Positions 12,209-13,067 of a DNA stretch of 13,067 nucleotides are shown here, piece after piece. How positions within the stretch are numbered: position 1 is the stretch's first letter; the number at the start of each line of letters is the position of its first letter. Made by a program: the position numbers and the translations under genes. The notes beneath the pieces are model-generated. The model had not been told where the DNA came from and searched no databases. It was given only the letters and a program-made list of their open reading frames with translations. This stretch comes from an uncultured Eubacteriales bacterium. GTDB taxonomy: Bacteria; Bacillota; Clostridia; Oscillospirales; Oscillospiraceae. The stretch covers positions 1 to 13,067 of the forward strand of contig URKW01000059.1 in the NCBI GenBank assembly GCA_900548615.1, read 5' to 3'.

Positions 12209-13067
12209 ATGGAGTATCATTACGATTATCATAACGACAAGGACGGCGCTCAGCCGCCGCATCAGCCCAACACACCCCAGCGCACACCCAATCCCAACGG
12301 GCAGAGCAACGATTTCGGCGCGTGGCTGCTGATCGGCATCATGTTTCTGGTGGCGTGGCCGGTGGGACTGATCCTTCTTATTAAAAAGCTTACCGACAAT
12401 CCCAAGACCAAACGAGCGGCAGCCAACACGGCGGCGCAGGTAAGAAGCCGCGTCCAGCAGACCCGGACACAGGCGCAGCAGAGCGCCCCGCAGACGGCTC
12501 CGTCCGTCCAGCAGGCAAGACCGGCGCAGCCGAAGAAGCAGAGCGCCGTGCAGAAGGTGACGCAAACGCCGCAGCCCTCCGCCGGAGGCGCCAAGGCGCT
12601 GAAGATCGTGGGCATCGTACTGGCGGCGCTGGGCGGCGCGGCGCTGCTGAACGTGGCCGCCAACGATCTGGGCTATGCCATCCAGTACAGCGAGTGGTGG
12701 TATTTCCTGCGGCAGCTGTTCTATCCTGTGGGACTGCTGGCAGGCGGCGTCTCGCTGCTGATCGGCAGCGCCGTCATGAAGCGGAAGATGCGCCGCTACG
12801 CCAAGTATCTGGCCTGTGCCGGAACGCGGGACACTATCCCGCTGGCTCATCTGATGAAGGCGGCAGAGGTGGGCGAGGCCAAGGCCGAGCGTGATCTGGA
12901 GGCCATGGTGGAAAAGGGCATGTGGGGGCCGGACGCCTATCTGGATCGGGGCAACGACATGCTGTTCCGCACACAGGCGGCGGCCAACGCCTATTTCTCC
13001 GCCAAGCGCGCCGGAGAGCAGCGGCAGGGGGGGGGCCCGCCACCCCCCCACGGGGATATGGGCCTTG
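12209..13067 (+). CDS. Membrane protein with XpaC-like C-terminal domain, partial at right edge
   Basis: The frame opens at the ATG at 12209 (AAGGGGA upstream), directly after the DUF896 stop, and is still open at the window end after 286 codons. The order is: a His/Tyr/Asn/Pro-rich cytoplasmic start (1-35), membrane helix 38-58, a Gln/Ala/Pro-rich linker (70-125), helices about 131-150 and 170-190, then a basic helical domain from 191. That domain (RRYAKYLACAGTRD and KAERDLEAMVEKGMWGPDAY) resembles, from memory, the winged-helix-like end of proteins annotated as 5-bromo-4-chloroindolyl phosphate hydrolysis (XpaC), whose neighbour is often a TelA-type protein. I give that similarity moderate weight. 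The last ~16 codons run through G and C homopolymers and read QGGGPPPP, which looks unlike the rest and may be sequence error. Confidence 0.7.
   Translation, partial: MEYHYDYHNDKDGAQPPHQPNTPQRTPNPNGQSNDFGAWLLIGIMFLVAWPVGLILLIKKLTDNPKTKRAAANTAAQVRSRVQQTRTQAQQSAPQTAPSVQQARPAQPKKQSAVQKVTQTPQPSAGGAKALKIVGIVLAALGGAALLNVAANDLGYAIQYSEWWYFLRQLFYPVGLLAGGVSLLIGSAVMKRKMRRYAKYLACAGTRDTIPLAHLMKAAEVGEAKAERDLEAMVEKGMWGPDAYLDRGNDMLFRTQAAANAYFSAKRAGEQRQGGGPPPPHGDMGL

Overview
The window looks like chromosomal sequence from a spore-forming, anaerobic, GC-rich Firmicute of the Clostridia, most likely an Oscillospiraceae/Ruminococcaceae gut bacterium. The reasons are the spmA-spmB sporulation pair, an AbrB-type regulator next to rsmI, a small 2[4Fe-4S] ferredoxin, strong AGGAGG ribosome binding sites, and short intergenic repeats of a style I associate with that group. 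No rRNA, tRNA, CRISPR array, phage gene or transposase was seen. Both ends cut genes: spmB at the left and a membrane protein at the right. Both edges also look slightly abnormal (a codon-use switch inside spmB, G/C homopolymer runs at the right tail).

Layout. 1-995 (minus): spmB (partial) and spmA, overlapping by 10 bases. 1033-1446 (plus): an AbrB-like regulator with its own promoter, a leader palindrome and a terminator shared with the convergent genes. 1470-3025 (minus): rsmI and trmN6, a two-gene RNA methylation operon. 3164-3337 (minus): ferredoxin with its own promoter and terminator. 3445-7352 (plus): a four-gene operon (purine nucleoside phosphorylase, MTA/SAH-type deaminase, MtnA-family sugar-phosphate isomerase, class II aldolase). 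7370-7448: two back-to-back perfect hairpins. 7463-8825 (minus): uridine kinase followed by a YdcF-like membrane protein. 9000-9929 (plus): a zinc-ribbon/transmembrane/double Ig-like protein. 10020-10143: a MITE-like repeat. 10246-13067 (plus): an ABC exporter, a DUF896 protein and a partial XpaC-like membrane protein, overlapping or abutting.

The most interesting part is the 3504-7352 operon. Read together, the four enzymes form a complete deaminase-first salvage route. 5'-Methylthioadenosine and/or 5'-deoxyadenosine (waste products of SAM-using and radical-SAM enzymes) would be deaminated to the inosine analogue, phosphorolysed to hypoxanthine and a 5-substituted ribose-1-phosphate, isomerised to the ribulose-1-phosphate, and cleaved to dihydroxyacetone phosphate plus a small aldehyde. 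This needs no sugar kinase and no oxygen-dependent dioxygenase, which suits a strict anaerobe. Individual DHAP-shunt steps are known elsewhere; this particular four-gene cluster in a Clostridium-type genome, with altered residues in two of the enzymes, deserves testing.
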